The notes beneath the pieces are model-generated. The model did no database searches. It was given only the letters and a program-made list of their open reading frames with translations, and was not told the DNA's origin. This document shows, piece by piece, positions 17,487 to 27,600 of a stretch of DNA of 64,000 bases; position 1 is the stretch's first letter; each line of letters opens with the position of its first letter. This stretch comes from Indioceanicola profundi (lineage in GTDB: Bacteria > Pseudomonadota > Alphaproteobacteria > Azospirillales > Azospirillaceae), in assembly GCF_003568845.1 (NCBI RefSeq), contig NZ_CP030129.1:1-64000 (forward strand), given 5' to 3'. A program made the position numbers and the translations under genes.

Positions 17487-17741
17487 TCACTGGGCGGGAG
17501 CAGCCGCCCGCTGGTCGAGCAGCCGGTCAGCCTCTGCTTCCTTGGCAAGCTCCGTCTTGATCTCGCCCATCTCTGTCAGGCCCAGGATTTCTCCGATGCC
17601 GGTCGGGTCATTTCCGTACTCGGCTGGCAGGACCACGGTGACCAGGAGCACGGCCGCCACAACCGCGGCAATCATGGTGGAGCGGATCAGCTGGGCCGAT
17701 GTCGGCAGCTCGGCCGGGGAGGGGGTATTGGTGTTGAACAT
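17487..17741 (-). CDS. Small transmembrane anchor protein (84 aa)
   Basis: This is a single-span protein. It has a short polar N-terminus (about residues 1-22), one hydrophobic helix (about 23-42, STMIAAVVAAVLLVTVVLP), then an acidic periplasmic tail (GEILGLTEMGEIKTELAKEAE) that could form a coiled coil. This form is usually annotated as 'transmembrane anchor protein' and found between a HupE/UreJ gene and a small exported protein, exactly as here (16 bases after HupE, 25 before the next gene). The biochemical role is unknown. Confidence 0.8.
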   Translation of the reverse strand: MFNTNTPSPAELPTSAQLIRSTMIAAVVAAVLLVTVVLPAEYGNDPTGIGEILGLTEMGEIKTELAKEAEADRLLDQRAAAPAQ

Positions 17742-17757
17742 TGGTTGGTCTCCTGGT

Positions 17758-18501
17758 TCAGGCGGCGACGACCCAGCCGGTAAGCTGGTATCCGATCAGG
17801 ACGAACCCGGCCGTCATCATTGCGACATTGGCGGTATAGGCGTGGCGCCAAAATCCTGCCGTCCGGCGCCAGAAGCCCATCAGGATCAGAATGCCGGCGA
17901 GCGCCAGTAACTGGCCGATTTCAACGCCGACATTGAAGGCGAGCAGATTCGGGATCAGCCCGTCCGGGGCGATGTCGAATTCACGGATCTTGGTTGCAAG
18001 CCCGATGCCATGAAACAGGCCGAAGATCAGGGTCGCGGCCTTGGTGTTCGGCTGGAACCCGAACCAGCGCTGATAGGCGCCCAGATTGTCCAGCGCCTTG
18101 TAGACCACCGACAGCCCGATGATGGCATCAATCAAATAGGAGCTGACATTGGTGTCGAACAGCACGCCCAACAGCATGGTGGTCGAATGGCCCAAGGCGA
18201 ACAGGCTGACATAGATGCCGATGTCCTTCAGGCGGTAAAGGAAGAAGATCACCCCGAACAGGAACAGCAGGTGATCGTAGCCGGTCACCATGTGCTTCGC
18301 GCCGAGATAGGCGAAGGGGATGAGATTGATGCCGTAGATTTCCTGGATATAGCCCTTGTCGCCCTCAGTGACACTGTGGGCCTGTGCGTCGAGGCCGCTG
18401 AATGCGAGCATCAGGAGGGCGGCCATCAAGGTGAGGAGCGCCGTGCGCCATCGCAGAGAAGACGGGCGCGACCGGGCTCCTGGCAGAAGTCCGTTCATCA
18501 T
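17758..18501 (-). CDS. HupE/UreJ-family membrane protein (247 aa)
   Basis: An N-terminal signal or anchor segment ends near DAQAHS, and about six further membrane helices follow. Family hallmarks are GAKHMVTGYDHLLFLFGVIFF, with the His/Asp pair thought to contact metal, FALGHSTTMLLG, and FGLFHGIGLATK. HupE/UreJ proteins are implicated in nickel (or cobalt) uptake across the inner membrane. Here the gene is co-oriented with a DUF4198 (NikM-like) gene and His-rich exported proteins and faces a CzcCBA efflux system, so divalent-metal homeostasis is a well-supported general role. The exact metal is not shown. Confidence 0.9.
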   Translation of the reverse strand: MMNGLLPGARSRPSSLRWRTALLTLMAALLMLAFSGLDAQAHSVTEGDKGYIQEIYGINLIPFAYLGAKHMVTGYDHLLFLFGVIFFLYRLKDIGIYVSLFALGHSTTMLLGVLFDTNVSSYLIDAIIGLSVVYKALDNLGAYQRWFGFQPNTKAATLIFGLFHGIGLATKIREFDIAPDGLIPNLLAFNVGVEIGQLLALAGILILMGFWRRTAGFWRHAYTANVAMMTAGFVLIGYQLTGWVVAA

Positions 18502-18553
18502 TGAGTTCCGGTGTTCTAGCTGTGGGAAAGCCGCGCCTGGGGCGGCGGCGTGG

Positions 18554-18949
18554 TCACATCCAGGTGCCGGAACGGGGGGGACGCTCCGGGAGGTAAAGCG
18601 GCGCGCTGTGCGGCAGCAGGAGCGGACCGACAGGCCATGATGCAGTTCGCGAGCAGGCGGACGCCACGTTTTCCATCGCGAGGCCGATCATCACATGCGA
18701 ATGGTCGACCGGGTTATGGCCGTGGACGTGACCGGGGCGGCGTTCCGCATCCGCATCATGGTCGTGATCATGGTCATGGGCATGGCCGTGATGATGCCCG
18801 TCGGTGACGTCCATCTCCCATGCTGCCACGGCCAGCGTCGGGCCAAGGCCATGGGCCGAGACACTATGGCTCCCGAATGACAGGATTCCGGCCATCACCG
18901 CCAAGGCGACGATGATGCGGAGGCCGTTCATGAGGGAGATTCTCGCCAT
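18554..18949 (-). CDS. Exported His-rich protein (131 aa)
   Basis: A signal peptide (ends near SVSA-H) is followed by a short mature protein with a dense His/Asp block (DGHHHGHAHDHDHDHD, about residues 50-65) and later HVHGHNPVDHSHVM. Such stretches bind Ni, Co, Zn or Cu. The start could be 18949 or the in-frame ATG at 18931; neither has a strong ribosome site. The C-terminus is not recognisable. It lies 52 bases upstream of HupE in the same orientation. A metal-buffering role is inferred. Confidence 0.7.
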   Translation of the reverse strand: MARISLMNGLRIIVALAVMAGILSFGSHSVSAHGLGPTLAVAAWEMDVTDGHHHGHAHDHDHDHDADAERRPGHVHGHNPVDHSHVMIGLAMENVASACSRTASWPVGPLLLPHSAPLYLPERPPRSGTWM

Positions 18950-19109
18950 GCGGACCCTTGCTGGTGTCAGCTTGGAACGTCGTGGCCGGACCTGCGCCAG
19001 CGCGCATATCCGACTTCATGCCCTTGCTTAGGGATAAACCCGGGCGACCTGTGAGGTCAATCCGGTGGCCCGGTGCATTTGGCCGGCCTTGCGGCTGGCA
19101 TTCCGGGGC

Positions 19110-19505
19110 TTACTCGATGGTGAAGCTGGTGAAGTTCCTCGACATGGTCACAGTATCGGTGAGCGTCAGCCCGACCTTGTCACCGCTCGACAGCTTCAGA
19201 CCCTTGGCCTCCAGCTTGTTGCCGTTGGCAGGAGCCAGTTCCTTCTCCACGTCGGTGCCGCCTTTCGAGACGGTGAGCTTGCCCTGCATGGTCTCGGCAG
19301 GAACCGGTTCATCGTCCATACGAAGATAGAGCGTGACACCGTCGGAGCCGCGGACCAGTTCCACGACCGTGTCCCCAGCCTCCTGCACGATGCCGCCGTG
19401 TTGGGGGTTCATGCTGCCATGGGCGTGGGCCGATGTGGTCACGGCCAGAGGAGCCATGGCGAGGGCAATGATGGCAAGGGTGCCGAAAGTACCTGAGCGG
19501 ATCAT
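19110..19505 (-). CDS. Exported small beta protein, paralogue of the gene at 28150 (131 aa)
   Basis: The start at 19505 follows AAGGAGAGA. A signal peptide ends SAHA-H. The mature protein has PQHGGIVQEAGDTVVELVRGSDGVTLYLRMDDEPV, a pattern repeated in the protein at 28150 (PHGGVVQTLAGYEAELVAGDGTLTLYLVDHATEALV). Both look like compact beta-sandwich periplasmic proteins that accompany Czc-type metal efflux. It sits between the DUF4198 gene and the His-rich gene. The precise role is unknown. Confidence 0.8.
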   Translation of the reverse strand: MIRSGTFGTLAIIALAMAPLAVTTSAHAHGSMNPQHGGIVQEAGDTVVELVRGSDGVTLYLRMDDEPVPAETMQGKLTVSKGGTDVEKELAPANGNKLEAKGLKLSSGDKVGLTLTDTVTMSRNFTSFTIE

Positions 19506-19561
19506 GCTATCTCTCCTTGGACAGTTTGCGTAGCTGGGTGAGCAATGCGGGTCGGCTCTGC

Positions 19562-20305
19562 TCACTCCGGCAGGTGCGGCAGCACGAAGGACAGCGTCGC
19601 GAAATACTCGATCTTGTCGTACTTCGCCTTGTCGTCGGACGGGCCGACATAGGTGGCGCCGATCACGTTCAGCCCCTGGTTCCGCACCTTCAGCGTGACC
19701 GTGCCGTCCGCATCGGTTTTCAGCCGTTCCTGGTCTGGGTCGTTGACGAAGTCATGGTGGACCAGCGCGCCGGCGACCGGCTTTCCCTGGAACAGGACGC
19801 GCAGCGTGACGGGCGTGCCCATCTGCTCCGGCAGCTTGCCCTCGACCGGAACCACTTGCAGCGTCTGATCCGGCAGCACCGGCATGGGGCCGTTCAGCGG
19901 GGCGGTGAGATGCACCGCATATTTCAGGGTCCGTTCGCTCAGGACGGCCTCTGGCACCTCGTCGCGGCCCTTCTTATGCCACTGGCCATCGGCGGTCTTG
20001 CTCCAGACACCGTTGTTCATCACCGCTGAAACGGCGATCGTCGGCTGTTCCCGGTCCACCACCACGATCGGGCCCGCTGCCCGCAACTCGGTTTTGACGG
20101 GTTGCCAGTCGGGGCCGTAGCCCGCAACGGTTTCGACCAGGGGCAGACGCCGGACCGTGTCCAGATCGTCCGCGCCGACCCCGTAGATCAGCGCAAGCTG
20201 CCGGGCGCGCTCGGCAAACCAGATGCCATGCGCCTGCGCCAGGGTGGGAGCGACCAGCCCAGCCACAACTGTTCCCGCGAGAATGGCTTTTGTCAGCGTC
20301 TTCAT
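19562..20305 (-). CDS. DUF4198 (NikM-like) periplasmic protein (247 aa)
   Basis: The start at 20305 has GGAG six bases upstream. A signal peptide ends TLAQA-H, giving a mature N-terminus HGIWFAERAR with histidine first, typical for DUF4198, in which the N-terminal His can bind metal. A C-terminal Ig-like segment follows (PVTLRVLFQGKPVAGALV, then TDADGTVTLKVRNQGLNVI). The family includes the periplasmic part of nickel/cobalt uptake systems. It is the first gene of the minus-strand unit that ends at 17030, so its upstream region (20306-20450) should hold the operon promoter. Confidence 0.88.
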   Translation of the reverse strand: MKTLTKAILAGTVVAGLVAPTLAQAHGIWFAERARQLALIYGVGADDLDTVRRLPLVETVAGYGPDWQPVKTELRAAGPIVVVDREQPTIAVSAVMNNGVWSKTADGQWHKKGRDEVPEAVLSERTLKYAVHLTAPLNGPMPVLPDQTLQVVPVEGKLPEQMGTPVTLRVLFQGKPVAGALVHHDFVNDPDQERLKTDADGTVTLKVRNQGLNVIGATYVGPSDDKAKYDKIEYFATLSFVLPHLPE

Positions 20306-20893
20306 ACTGCGCTCCATATGATTACCGTGGATGTCGCCATGTGACTTATGGAGCGTAGCGTCACGATTTTGGAACGATCTGCGGATTTGCCCACCCTAGG
20401 AAGCCGAAGCTGCTGAATATCCCGGGCTCGCGCAGCAACGTTCCGCAACCCGCATCCGAAACTGACTAGGTATTGCGCAGGATTGCGCCGCCAAGTTCCG
20501 ATTCCGTATTTCTTTGGTCCCCAAACAGGCGCTGAATCGGATCCCAGCTCTTGGCAGAACTAGGCGTTTAAGAAATGCGGCTGAAGCATATACTGAGACA
20601 GACCTGGTTCCCCAGCATACTTTCGATGATGCTCTGGCAATGCGCAGTGCCTCGGGTAATGGATTTCAGCACATGGTCAAAACCGCTGCTGAGGAGAGGC
20701 ACTCGACAGTTTCCTTGATCTTCCTGGCACGGGATTCAAAGCGGGAAATGCCGCCGCTGCAGCGCGCGGACAGGAGCCCCCTGGGTATAGACGGTCAGGA
20801 ACTCGCCGCAAGCCGTCATGAGTCAGATCTCACCCAAGGAGCGGAGAGTAGGCAATTCCCCGCCTGTGGGTACAATCCTCTGGGGATCAGCCG
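20306..20893. other. Intergenic region, promoter side of the DUF4198-HupE operon
   Basis: About 590 bases with no gene I can support; an open frame at 20514-20897 has no recognisable protein character. The minus-strand operon promoter is expected near 20330-20420, but I could not assign boxes with confidence. Confidence 0.5.
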
Positions 20894-21070
20894 TTAGTGG
20901 ACCCGGCGCGCCACGGTCAAACGGGAGACCTCGGCCTCGGCGAGGTCGACTGGAGTTTCAGGGTGATGCAGGCGGTAGATGAACAATGCGGCATCGACGG
21001 CGTGCTTCTCGGGTGCCCCGGACGCCCGCATTTCGGCGTAGGCACGTTTCACAGCGGCTTGGCAGCACAT
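20894..21070 (-). CDS. Small conserved-looking hypothetical protein (58 aa)
   Basis: The start at 21070 is preceded by an excellent GGAGGTGA site. The protein reads MCCQAAVKRAYAEMRASG and continues with DAALFIYRLHHPETPVDLAEAEVSRL. It has a helical pattern and a CC pair at residues 2-3. The size, composition and strong ribosome site argue for a real gene. I do not know its function. It lies alone between the two arms of the metal island. Confidence 0.7.
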   Translation of the reverse strand: MCCQAAVKRAYAEMRASGAPEKHAVDAALFIYRLHHPETPVDLAEAEVSRLTVARRVH

Positions 21071-21615
21071 GATCTCACCTCCATCCCGGTATTGCTGAAG
21101 CGAAAGGTACACTTGCCGCCGCCGGCGGGCATCGCCGACATCCCGGAGTCTGATGCCTGCCCGAGGCGGAACCCGCATGATGATCAGAGAGCTTAACAGT
21201 CATGGCACTGGATAAGCCCAAGACGAGCCAGATGCCCACTCCTTGCCGCAGACGCCAAGGCAGGACCGGGAACATCGGCATGCGGGGCAGCCCAAGCCAG
21301 ATCGTTGCCAGCATGGGACACCAGCGGCAGCGACGTGATCGATGCCCCAAGCCCGGAATTCCGCGCGCCACGTTGGAGGCGATGATGGCACCAGACAGCA
21401 TGGCCTTCTGCCGATTGTCCAATGCCGGCGGCGTTTCTACCGTGGGGCGGCCGCCGAAGTCGCTCAGGGCTGTTGCGTGAACCCTTTCCTCAGGTCACTG
21501 GCTTTTCGGACCAATATTCCGGTTCAGGACCATCTGAAAAATTGGCGTGCGCCGAGCATTGGTGCCTTTGCCGCAGCCGCTTGCAATCGAGAGATTCGGG
21601 GCTTAGCTTCTGGAC
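21071..21615. other. Spacer upstream of the czc operon
   Basis: About 545 bases. A minus-strand open frame (21075-21422) ends with its stop overlapping the ribosome site of the 58-residue gene, but its Arg/Cys-rich sequence is not convincing. The czc promoter should lie near 21520-21600. Confidence 0.4.
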
Positions 21616-21927
21616 ATGCGCTGGTTCGCCATCATCGCGCTGCTTGCGGCGTTCATGATCAGCATTCCCGGCTTTTCCCATGCCGTGGACGTGGCGCATA
21701 GCCATGGCCAGGTTTCCGTGGACAGCGACAGCGACACCGACGCGCCGATGGGCAAGAAGTTCGTCGACTGCCATCACGGCTGCGGCCATTCCCATGCGGC
21801 CAACCATGTGTCGCCGGTCCGGGTGAGTGCCCCGGTGACCTGGATCTCGAGCCATTATCCCGTGGACAGGACCCCGGCGCCGGAGAGCGCCGATCCGTCC
21901 CCGCCCTACAAGCCTCCGCGCGCCTGA
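21616..21927 (+). CDS. Small exported His-containing protein at the head of the czc operon (103 aa)
   Basis: A clear signal peptide (MRWFAIIALLAAFMISIPGFSHA) is followed by a short polar protein with a His/Cys cluster (DCHHGCGHSHAANH, about residues 50-65) able to bind metal, and a Pro-rich tail. It lies 71 bases before czcC in the same direction. Comparable small His-rich proteins often precede CzcCBA genes. It may be a periplasmic metal sensor or buffer; this is inferred from sequence and position. Confidence 0.75.
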   Translation: MRWFAIIALLAAFMISIPGFSHAVDVAHSHGQVSVDSDSDTDAPMGKKFVDCHHGCGHSHAANHVSPVRVSAPVTWISSHYPVDRTPAPESADPSPPYKPPRA

Positions 21928-21998
21928 GCGAACCGACTTCGTCCGGGTGACAGCCCCTGGCCGCACCCGGTGTTCGCTCGTCCGCACGCGGAGACCAC

Positions 21999-23276
21999 AT
22001 GCGCGCGCATTTTGCAGCCGCCCTGGCGATCGGAATCGCCTGGGCGCCAGCCGTCGGGGCTCAGCAGCCGCCGACCGCTGCACAGTTCCCTCTGCCCTCA
22101 TCTTCCATTCTCACCCCGGAAGCCGCGATCGCCCGCGCACTGGATGTTGCCCCGCGTGCCGCGGCGGCAGCAGCCCGGCTCGATGCGGCTGCGGGAAACC
22201 TTGATCAGGCCGGAGCTCTTCCGAACCCGGAGTTCGGTGTCGAGGTGGAGAATTTCGAAGGCTCCGGGCCGTTCTCCGGCTTTGACCGTGTCGAGACCAC
22301 CTACGGCCTGTCCCAAACCATTGAACTCGGCGGCAAGCGCAGCGCCCGCGTGGATGCTGCCCGTGCCGCGCGCTTGGCCGCCCGGCATGACCTCGCCGCG
22401 GCTCAGCTGGACCTCGCCCGCGACGTTCGGGCCGCCTTCACCGAAGCCGTCGCTGCCCAACAGGACGTCGGCCTCGCCGCGGAGCGCGTCCGCCTGGCGC
22501 AGGAGGTCGAACGATCGATCCAGGCCCGAGTCGAGGCCGGACGCGAGACAACCGTGCAGGCGAGCCGGGCCGAGATCGCGCGCCGCCAAGCCGAGATCGC
22601 CCTGGAGCAGGCCCGCCGCCGTGCTGCCGCCGGACAGCAGGTCCTCAGCAGCCTGATCGGGCTGGAACCGTCCATCCTGGTGCTGGACGACAGTTGGTTC
22701 ACGCGCCTGAATGCTCCGGCACTGACTGCAGAGTCTCCCCCTGTTGAGACTCCCGATCTGCTGCGCCGGGAGGCGGATGTCCTGCGCGGCCGGGCGGAAC
22801 TGGAGGTGGAGCGCAGCCGCGCCGTCCCGGATGTCACCGTGTCCGCGGGCGTGCGCCAGTTCCATGAGACCGACGACAATGCTTTCCTGGTCGGCGTCAG
22901 CATCCCCATCCCGGTGTTCGACCGGAACCGGGGCGCTATTGCCCGGGCACGGGCCGAGGTCGTGGCCGCGGAAGCCGAGCTCGCGGCCGAACGGCTGGAC
23001 TTGAGCCGCCGGGTCACGGCTGCCCGGGCCAATCTGGATGCAGCCCGCGACACGGCCTCCGCCCTCCAGGCGCAGATCATTCCTGTGGCCGAGCAGGCGT
23101 ATCGTGCGGCGCAGGAAGGCTACCAGCAGGGCAAATTCTCCTACCTGGAGGTCCTGGATGCGCAGCGCACGCTGTTCGATGCGCGCCGCGACCTGATCAA
23201 CGCCCTCCAGGGCTTCCACAACGCGCGCGCCGACCTCGAGCGGCTGCTGGCGACCACCCCAAACGGGGAGAGGTGA
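21999..23276 (+). CDS. czcC: Outer-membrane efflux protein, CzcC/TolC family (425 aa)
   Basis: A signal peptide (ends VGA-QQ) is followed by the duplicated helical/strand OEP architecture: LTPEAAIARALDVAPR near the start, GLSQTIELGGKR in the first half, and VGVSIPIPVFDRNRGAIARA and YQQGKFSYLEVLDAQRTLFDARRDLI in the second half. It forms the outer-membrane channel of the tripartite metal exporter with the next two genes. Its stop is 4 bases before the adaptor start. A 47-bp piece of this gene (22482-22528) recurs inverted at 28715-28761. Confidence 0.92.
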   Translation: MRAHFAAALAIGIAWAPAVGAQQPPTAAQFPLPSSSILTPEAAIARALDVAPRAAAAAARLDAAAGNLDQAGALPNPEFGVEVENFEGSGPFSGFDRVETTYGLSQTIELGGKRSARVDAARAARLAARHDLAAAQLDLARDVRAAFTEAVAAQQDVGLAAERVRLAQEVERSIQARVEAGRETTVQASRAEIARRQAEIALEQARRRAAAGQQVLSSLIGLEPSILVLDDSWFTRLNAPALTAESPPVETPDLLRREADVLRGRAELEVERSRAVPDVTVSAGVRQFHETDDNAFLVGVSIPIPVFDRNRGAIARARAEVVAAEAELAAERLDLSRRVTAARANLDAARDTASALQAQIIPVAEQAYRAAQEGYQQGKFSYLEVLDAQRTLFDARRDLINALQGFHNARADLERLLATTPNGER

Positions 23277-23280
23277 TTCC

Positions 23281-24606
23281 ATGAAGAAGATTGTGATCGG
23301 CGTGTCCGTGCTGGCCCTGATGGCCGCCGGAATCGGCTATTGGAGCCTCAACCAGGGCAGCAGCCCCATTCCCACTGCGTCCACCCAAGAGGCCCCTGCA
23401 GCTGGCGACAACCATGAGCATGGCGAGGAGGATGAACACGCTCATGAGGAGGGCGGGGCCAACGATAGCCATGGCAGCGCAGGCGAGGATGCTCATGGCC
23501 ACGGTGACGAGCACGGCCACGAGGACGCGCACGGCCATGAGGATGAGGAAGGCGCCATCCACCTGACCGAGGCCCAGATTGGCCGCTCCAACATCAAGGT
23601 CGTCGAGGCTGGACCAAGCGAGGTCTCGACGGAGGTCCAGGTCATGGGCACCATTGTGCCCGATGCCGACCGGATGGCCCATGTCACGACCCGCGTTCCG
23701 GGCGTCGTCGCGGAGGTGCTGAAGCGCCTGGGCGACCAGGTCGCCGCCGGAGACGTGCTGGCCGTGCTGGACAGCCGCGACCTGGCCGAGGCCAAGGCCG
23801 ACTACCTGGCGGCCTTGCGCCAGGAAGCGCTCGCCAGCACCACGCTGAAGCGCGAAGAGGACCTCCGGCGCAAGAAAGTCTCGGCCGAGCAGGACTATCT
23901 CGACGCCAGCACGGCGGCGGAGACCAGCCGGATCGCCCTGGATGTGGCCCGCCAGCGTCTGGCCACCTTGGGCCTGACCGACGCTGAACTCGAGGCTCTG
24001 CCCAAGCAGGACCCGCGGGCCATGAGCCGCCTGGAGGTCCGCGCCCCGATGAGTGGGCGGGTCACGGAACGGAACGCCGTGCGGGGCGAACTGGTCTCGG
24101 CGGAGAAGGAGATTTTCACCGTCGCCGATCTCTCCACCGTCTGGGTGAACCTGCCCGTCTATGCCAGCGACATACCGCAGGTCCGTGAAGGCCAGGTGGT
24201 CACCGTCAAGGGGCCTGCGGGACAGACGGCCCAAGGAAAGGTGATCTTCACTGGCCCCACCATCGACCCGCAGACCGGGGCAGCCCGCGTCGTCGCCAGC
24301 CTGGAGAACCCGGATGGCACATGGCGCCCCGGCGACTTCGTGTCTGGGGCGATCGCCAGCGGCGGTGAACCGGCGGACGTCGCGGTGCCCGCCTCGGCAC
24401 TCCAGACCCTGAACGGGGAAATCGTGGTGTTCGTCCGGAATGAGGAAGGCTTCGAGACCCGTGTCGTCGAGGTCGGCCGCCGCAGCAGCAGCACGGCGGA
24501 GATCGTCTTCGGGCTCTTCCCCGGCGATCCGGTGGCCAGCGGCAACACCTTCCTGCTCAAGGCCGAAGCCTCGCGGGGTGCCGCCGAGCACTCCCATTCG
24601 CATTGA
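23281..24606 (+). CDS. czcB: Periplasmic adaptor (membrane fusion) protein CzcB with His-rich N-terminal region (441 aa)
   Basis: An N-terminal membrane anchor (MKKIVIGVSVLALMAAGIGYW) is followed by a Glu/His-rich block (about residues 38-90, many HGHE/EHAHEE repeats) that would bind Zn, Co, Cd or Ni. The usual barrel-sandwich hybrid and beta-barrel domains follow (TRVPGVVAEVLKRLGDQVAAGDVLAVL; RAPMSGRVTERNAVRGELV; VWVNLPVYASDI). The C-terminus again has HSHSH. It links the inner-membrane pump to CzcC. It is translated in the same operon, 11 bases before the pump start. Confidence 0.93.
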   Translation: MKKIVIGVSVLALMAAGIGYWSLNQGSSPIPTASTQEAPAAGDNHEHGEEDEHAHEEGGANDSHGSAGEDAHGHGDEHGHEDAHGHEDEEGAIHLTEAQIGRSNIKVVEAGPSEVSTEVQVMGTIVPDADRMAHVTTRVPGVVAEVLKRLGDQVAAGDVLAVLDSRDLAEAKADYLAALRQEALASTTLKREEDLRRKKVSAEQDYLDASTAAETSRIALDVARQRLATLGLTDAELEALPKQDPRAMSRLEVRAPMSGRVTERNAVRGELVSAEKEIFTVADLSTVWVNLPVYASDIPQVREGQVVTVKGPAGQTAQGKVIFTGPTIDPQTGAARVVASLENPDGTWRPGDFVSGAIASGGEPADVAVPASALQTLNGEIVVFVRNEEGFETRVVEVGRRSSSTAEIVFGLFPGDPVASGNTFLLKAEASRGAAEHSHSH

Positions 24607-24617
24607 GGAGCGCTGGC

Positions 24618-27600
24618 ATGATCGAACGCATCCTCACCTTTGCCGTCCAGCGGCGCTTCCTTATCATACTGCTGGTGGCGGTGGCAGCGGCGTTCGGGGC
24701 GCAGTCGCTGCTGCGTCTACCGATCGACGCCGTGCCCGACATCACCAACAACCAGATCCAGATCACCACGCTGGCCCCTGCGCTTTCACCCTTCGAGATC
24801 GAGCAGCAGGTGACGTACCCGGTGGAAACGGCGCTCGCCGGGATTGCCGGGCTGGACAGCACCCGCTCCATTTCGGTTAACGGGCTGTCGCAGGTCACCG
24901 CGATCTTCGACGAAGAGGTGGACATCTACTTCGCCCGCCAGCAGGTGGGCGAGCGCATCACGCAGGCAAAAGACCTGCTTCCGCCCGGGCTGACGCCCAC
25001 CATGGGCCCGATCTCCACCGGGCTTGGCGAAGTCTATATGTGGACCGTGGAGTTCGCGCCCTTTGTCCCGGAAGAAGCGCAGGCCGGGGAGCCGGGCTGG
25101 CAGCCGGATGGCTCCTACCAGACGCCAGAGGGCGAACTCCTGGCCAGCGAGGCCGACCAGGCGACATATCTGCGCACGGTCCAGGACTGGATCGTCTCGC
25201 CCCAGATGAAGGGGGTCGACGGTGTTGCGGGCATCGACACCATCGGCGGTTATGTGAAGCAGTACCATGTCCTTCCGGACCCGGCCCGGCTGGTCGCCTA
25301 CGGCCTTACCTTTGCCGATCTGACCCAGGCGCTGGAACGGGCGAACCAGAGTCTGGGGGCCGGTCAGCTTGAGCGCAATGGCGAGCTCTTCATTGTCCGC
25401 TCCGACGGCCGCATCTCGACAGCGGCCGAGATCGCCAACGTGGTGGTCGCCACGCGGAGCGGCGTTCCGGTGCGCCTGGCCGATGTGGCGGCTGTCCAGC
25501 CCGGTCAGGAAATCCGAACCGGCAGCGCCAGCGAGAACGGCCGGGAGGTGGTGGTCGGCACCGCCCTGATGCTGATCGGGGAGAACAGCCGCACGGTTGC
25601 CGCCGCGGTGGACGCCAAGCTCCAGGACATCCGGAGTTCCCTTCCGCCGGACATCGTGGCGAAGACGGTGCTGGACCGCACGGACCTGGTGAACGCGACG
25701 ATCAAGACCGTGGCGAAGAACCTGACCGAAGGCGCCCTGCTGGTGATCGCCGTGCTGTTCCTGCTGCTCGGCAATGCCCGTGCAGCCCTGATCACGGCGG
25801 CCGTCATTCCCATCACCATGCTGCTGACCGCGACGGGCATGCTCGAGGCGGGCGTCAGCGCCAACCTGATGAGCTTAGGAGCTCTCGACTTCGGCCTGAT
25901 CGTGGATGGCGCCGTGATCATCGCGGAGAACTGTCTCCGCCGTCTCGGTGAGCGCCAGCACGATCTCGGCCGTGTGCTGACCCTGCGGGAGCGCTTGCAC
26001 GAGGTCACCGTCGCGGCCAAGGAGATGATCCAGCCCTCTGTCTACGGGCAGGCGATCATCATCGTGGTCTATCTGCCGCTCCTCACCTTCACAGGGGTGG
26101 AGGGCAAGATGTTCGAGCCCATGGCGCAGACCGTGATCATCGCCCTGGTCTGCGCGTTCATCCTGTCCCTGACCCTGGTTCCGGCCCTGATCGCCATCTT
26201 CGTCAGTGGCCGGGTCGAGGAGAAGGAGAATGCCGCGATCCGCCAAGCAGGGCGGGCCTACCGGCCCCTGCTCGATCGGGCGCTCAAGGCGCCGCTTCGG
26301 GTCGCTGCCATCGCCGCCGTTTTATTCGGCGGTAGCCTGCTGCTCTTCACCCAGCTGGGCCAGGAGTTCATCCCCCAGCTGGACGAAGGCGATGTGGCCC
26401 TGAATTCCTTCCGCATCCCCTCCACCAACCTGCCCCAGGCCACGGGCCAGCAGATGGAGATCGAGACGGCAGTCGCCGCCTTCCCGGAGGTGGCCTACGC
26501 CTTCTCGAAAACCGGGACGGCCGAGATCGGCACGGACGTGATGCCGCCCGGCATCTCGCACATGTTCGTGATGCTGAAGCCCCGCGACCAGTGGCCGGAC
26601 CCGGACCTCTCGAAGGCGGACCTGATCCAGCGCCTGGAGGCCGCCGTGGGCGAACTGCCAGGCCAGGTCTACGAGGTCAGCCAGCCCATCCAGCTGCGCT
26701 TCAACGAGCTCCTGGCGGGCGTGCGCGGCGATGTCGCCATCAAGGTGTTCGGCGATGATTTCGAAACCCTGCTGACCACGGCCAATGAGATCTCAAGCGT
26801 TGTCCAGGGCGTCGAGGGCGCTGCCGACGTGCGCGTCGAGCAGGTCTCGGGCGCCTCCTTCATGAATGTCGAGGTGGACCGGGCCCGGGCCGCACGCTTC
26901 GGGCTCAGCGTGGCTGACGTTCAGGAGGTGGTCGCCATGGCGGTCGGCGGCCGCGAGGCAGGCCTGGTCTATCAGGGCGACCGGCGTTTCGAGATTGTGG
27001 CCAGGCTGCCGGAGAGCCTCCGCAACGATCCTACCGCGCTTGAATCTCTGCCCATCCCACTTCCGCCGGTTATCGTCGACGGCCAGGGAGCAGGGGCTGT
27101 CCGCACCGTGCCGCTGGGCGAGGTGGCGAGCTTCACCGTTACGGAAGGCCCGAACCAGATCAGCCGGGAGAACGGCAAGCGCCGCATCGTCGTCCAGGCC
27201 AATGTCCGCGGCCGGGATATCGGCTCCTTCGTGGAGGAGGCGCAGGCCCGCATCGCGGCCGAGGTTACGGTGCCGCCCGGCTACTGGGTGGATTGGGGCG
27301 GGCAGTTCGAGAACCTGATCGCGGCCCGCGAGCGGCTGATGATTGTGGTCCCGGCCTGCTTCGCTCTGATCTTCCTGCTGCTCTACAGCGCCCTCGGCTC
27401 GGCCCGGGATGCCGTGCTGGTGTTCAGCGGCGTGCCGTTGGCGCTGACCGGCGGCATCCTGGCGCTGTGGCTCAGGGGCATGCCGTTCTCCATCTCCGCC
27501 GCTGTCGGCATGATTGCGCTCTCTGGCATCGCTGTGCTGAACGGGCTGGTGATGCTCTCCTACATCCGCCAACTCCGCATCCAGGGCATGGCTCTGGAAG

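Noticed and set aside
20514-20897. Open frame between the two metal operons (127 aa)
   Set aside because: No ribosome site and no protein character; treated as spacer.
21075-21422. Minus-strand open frame whose stop overlaps the ribosome site of the 58-residue gene
   Set aside because: The stop/start arrangement hints at coupling, but the Arg/Cys/Pro-rich protein is unlike a real gene; left as undecided and not annotated.
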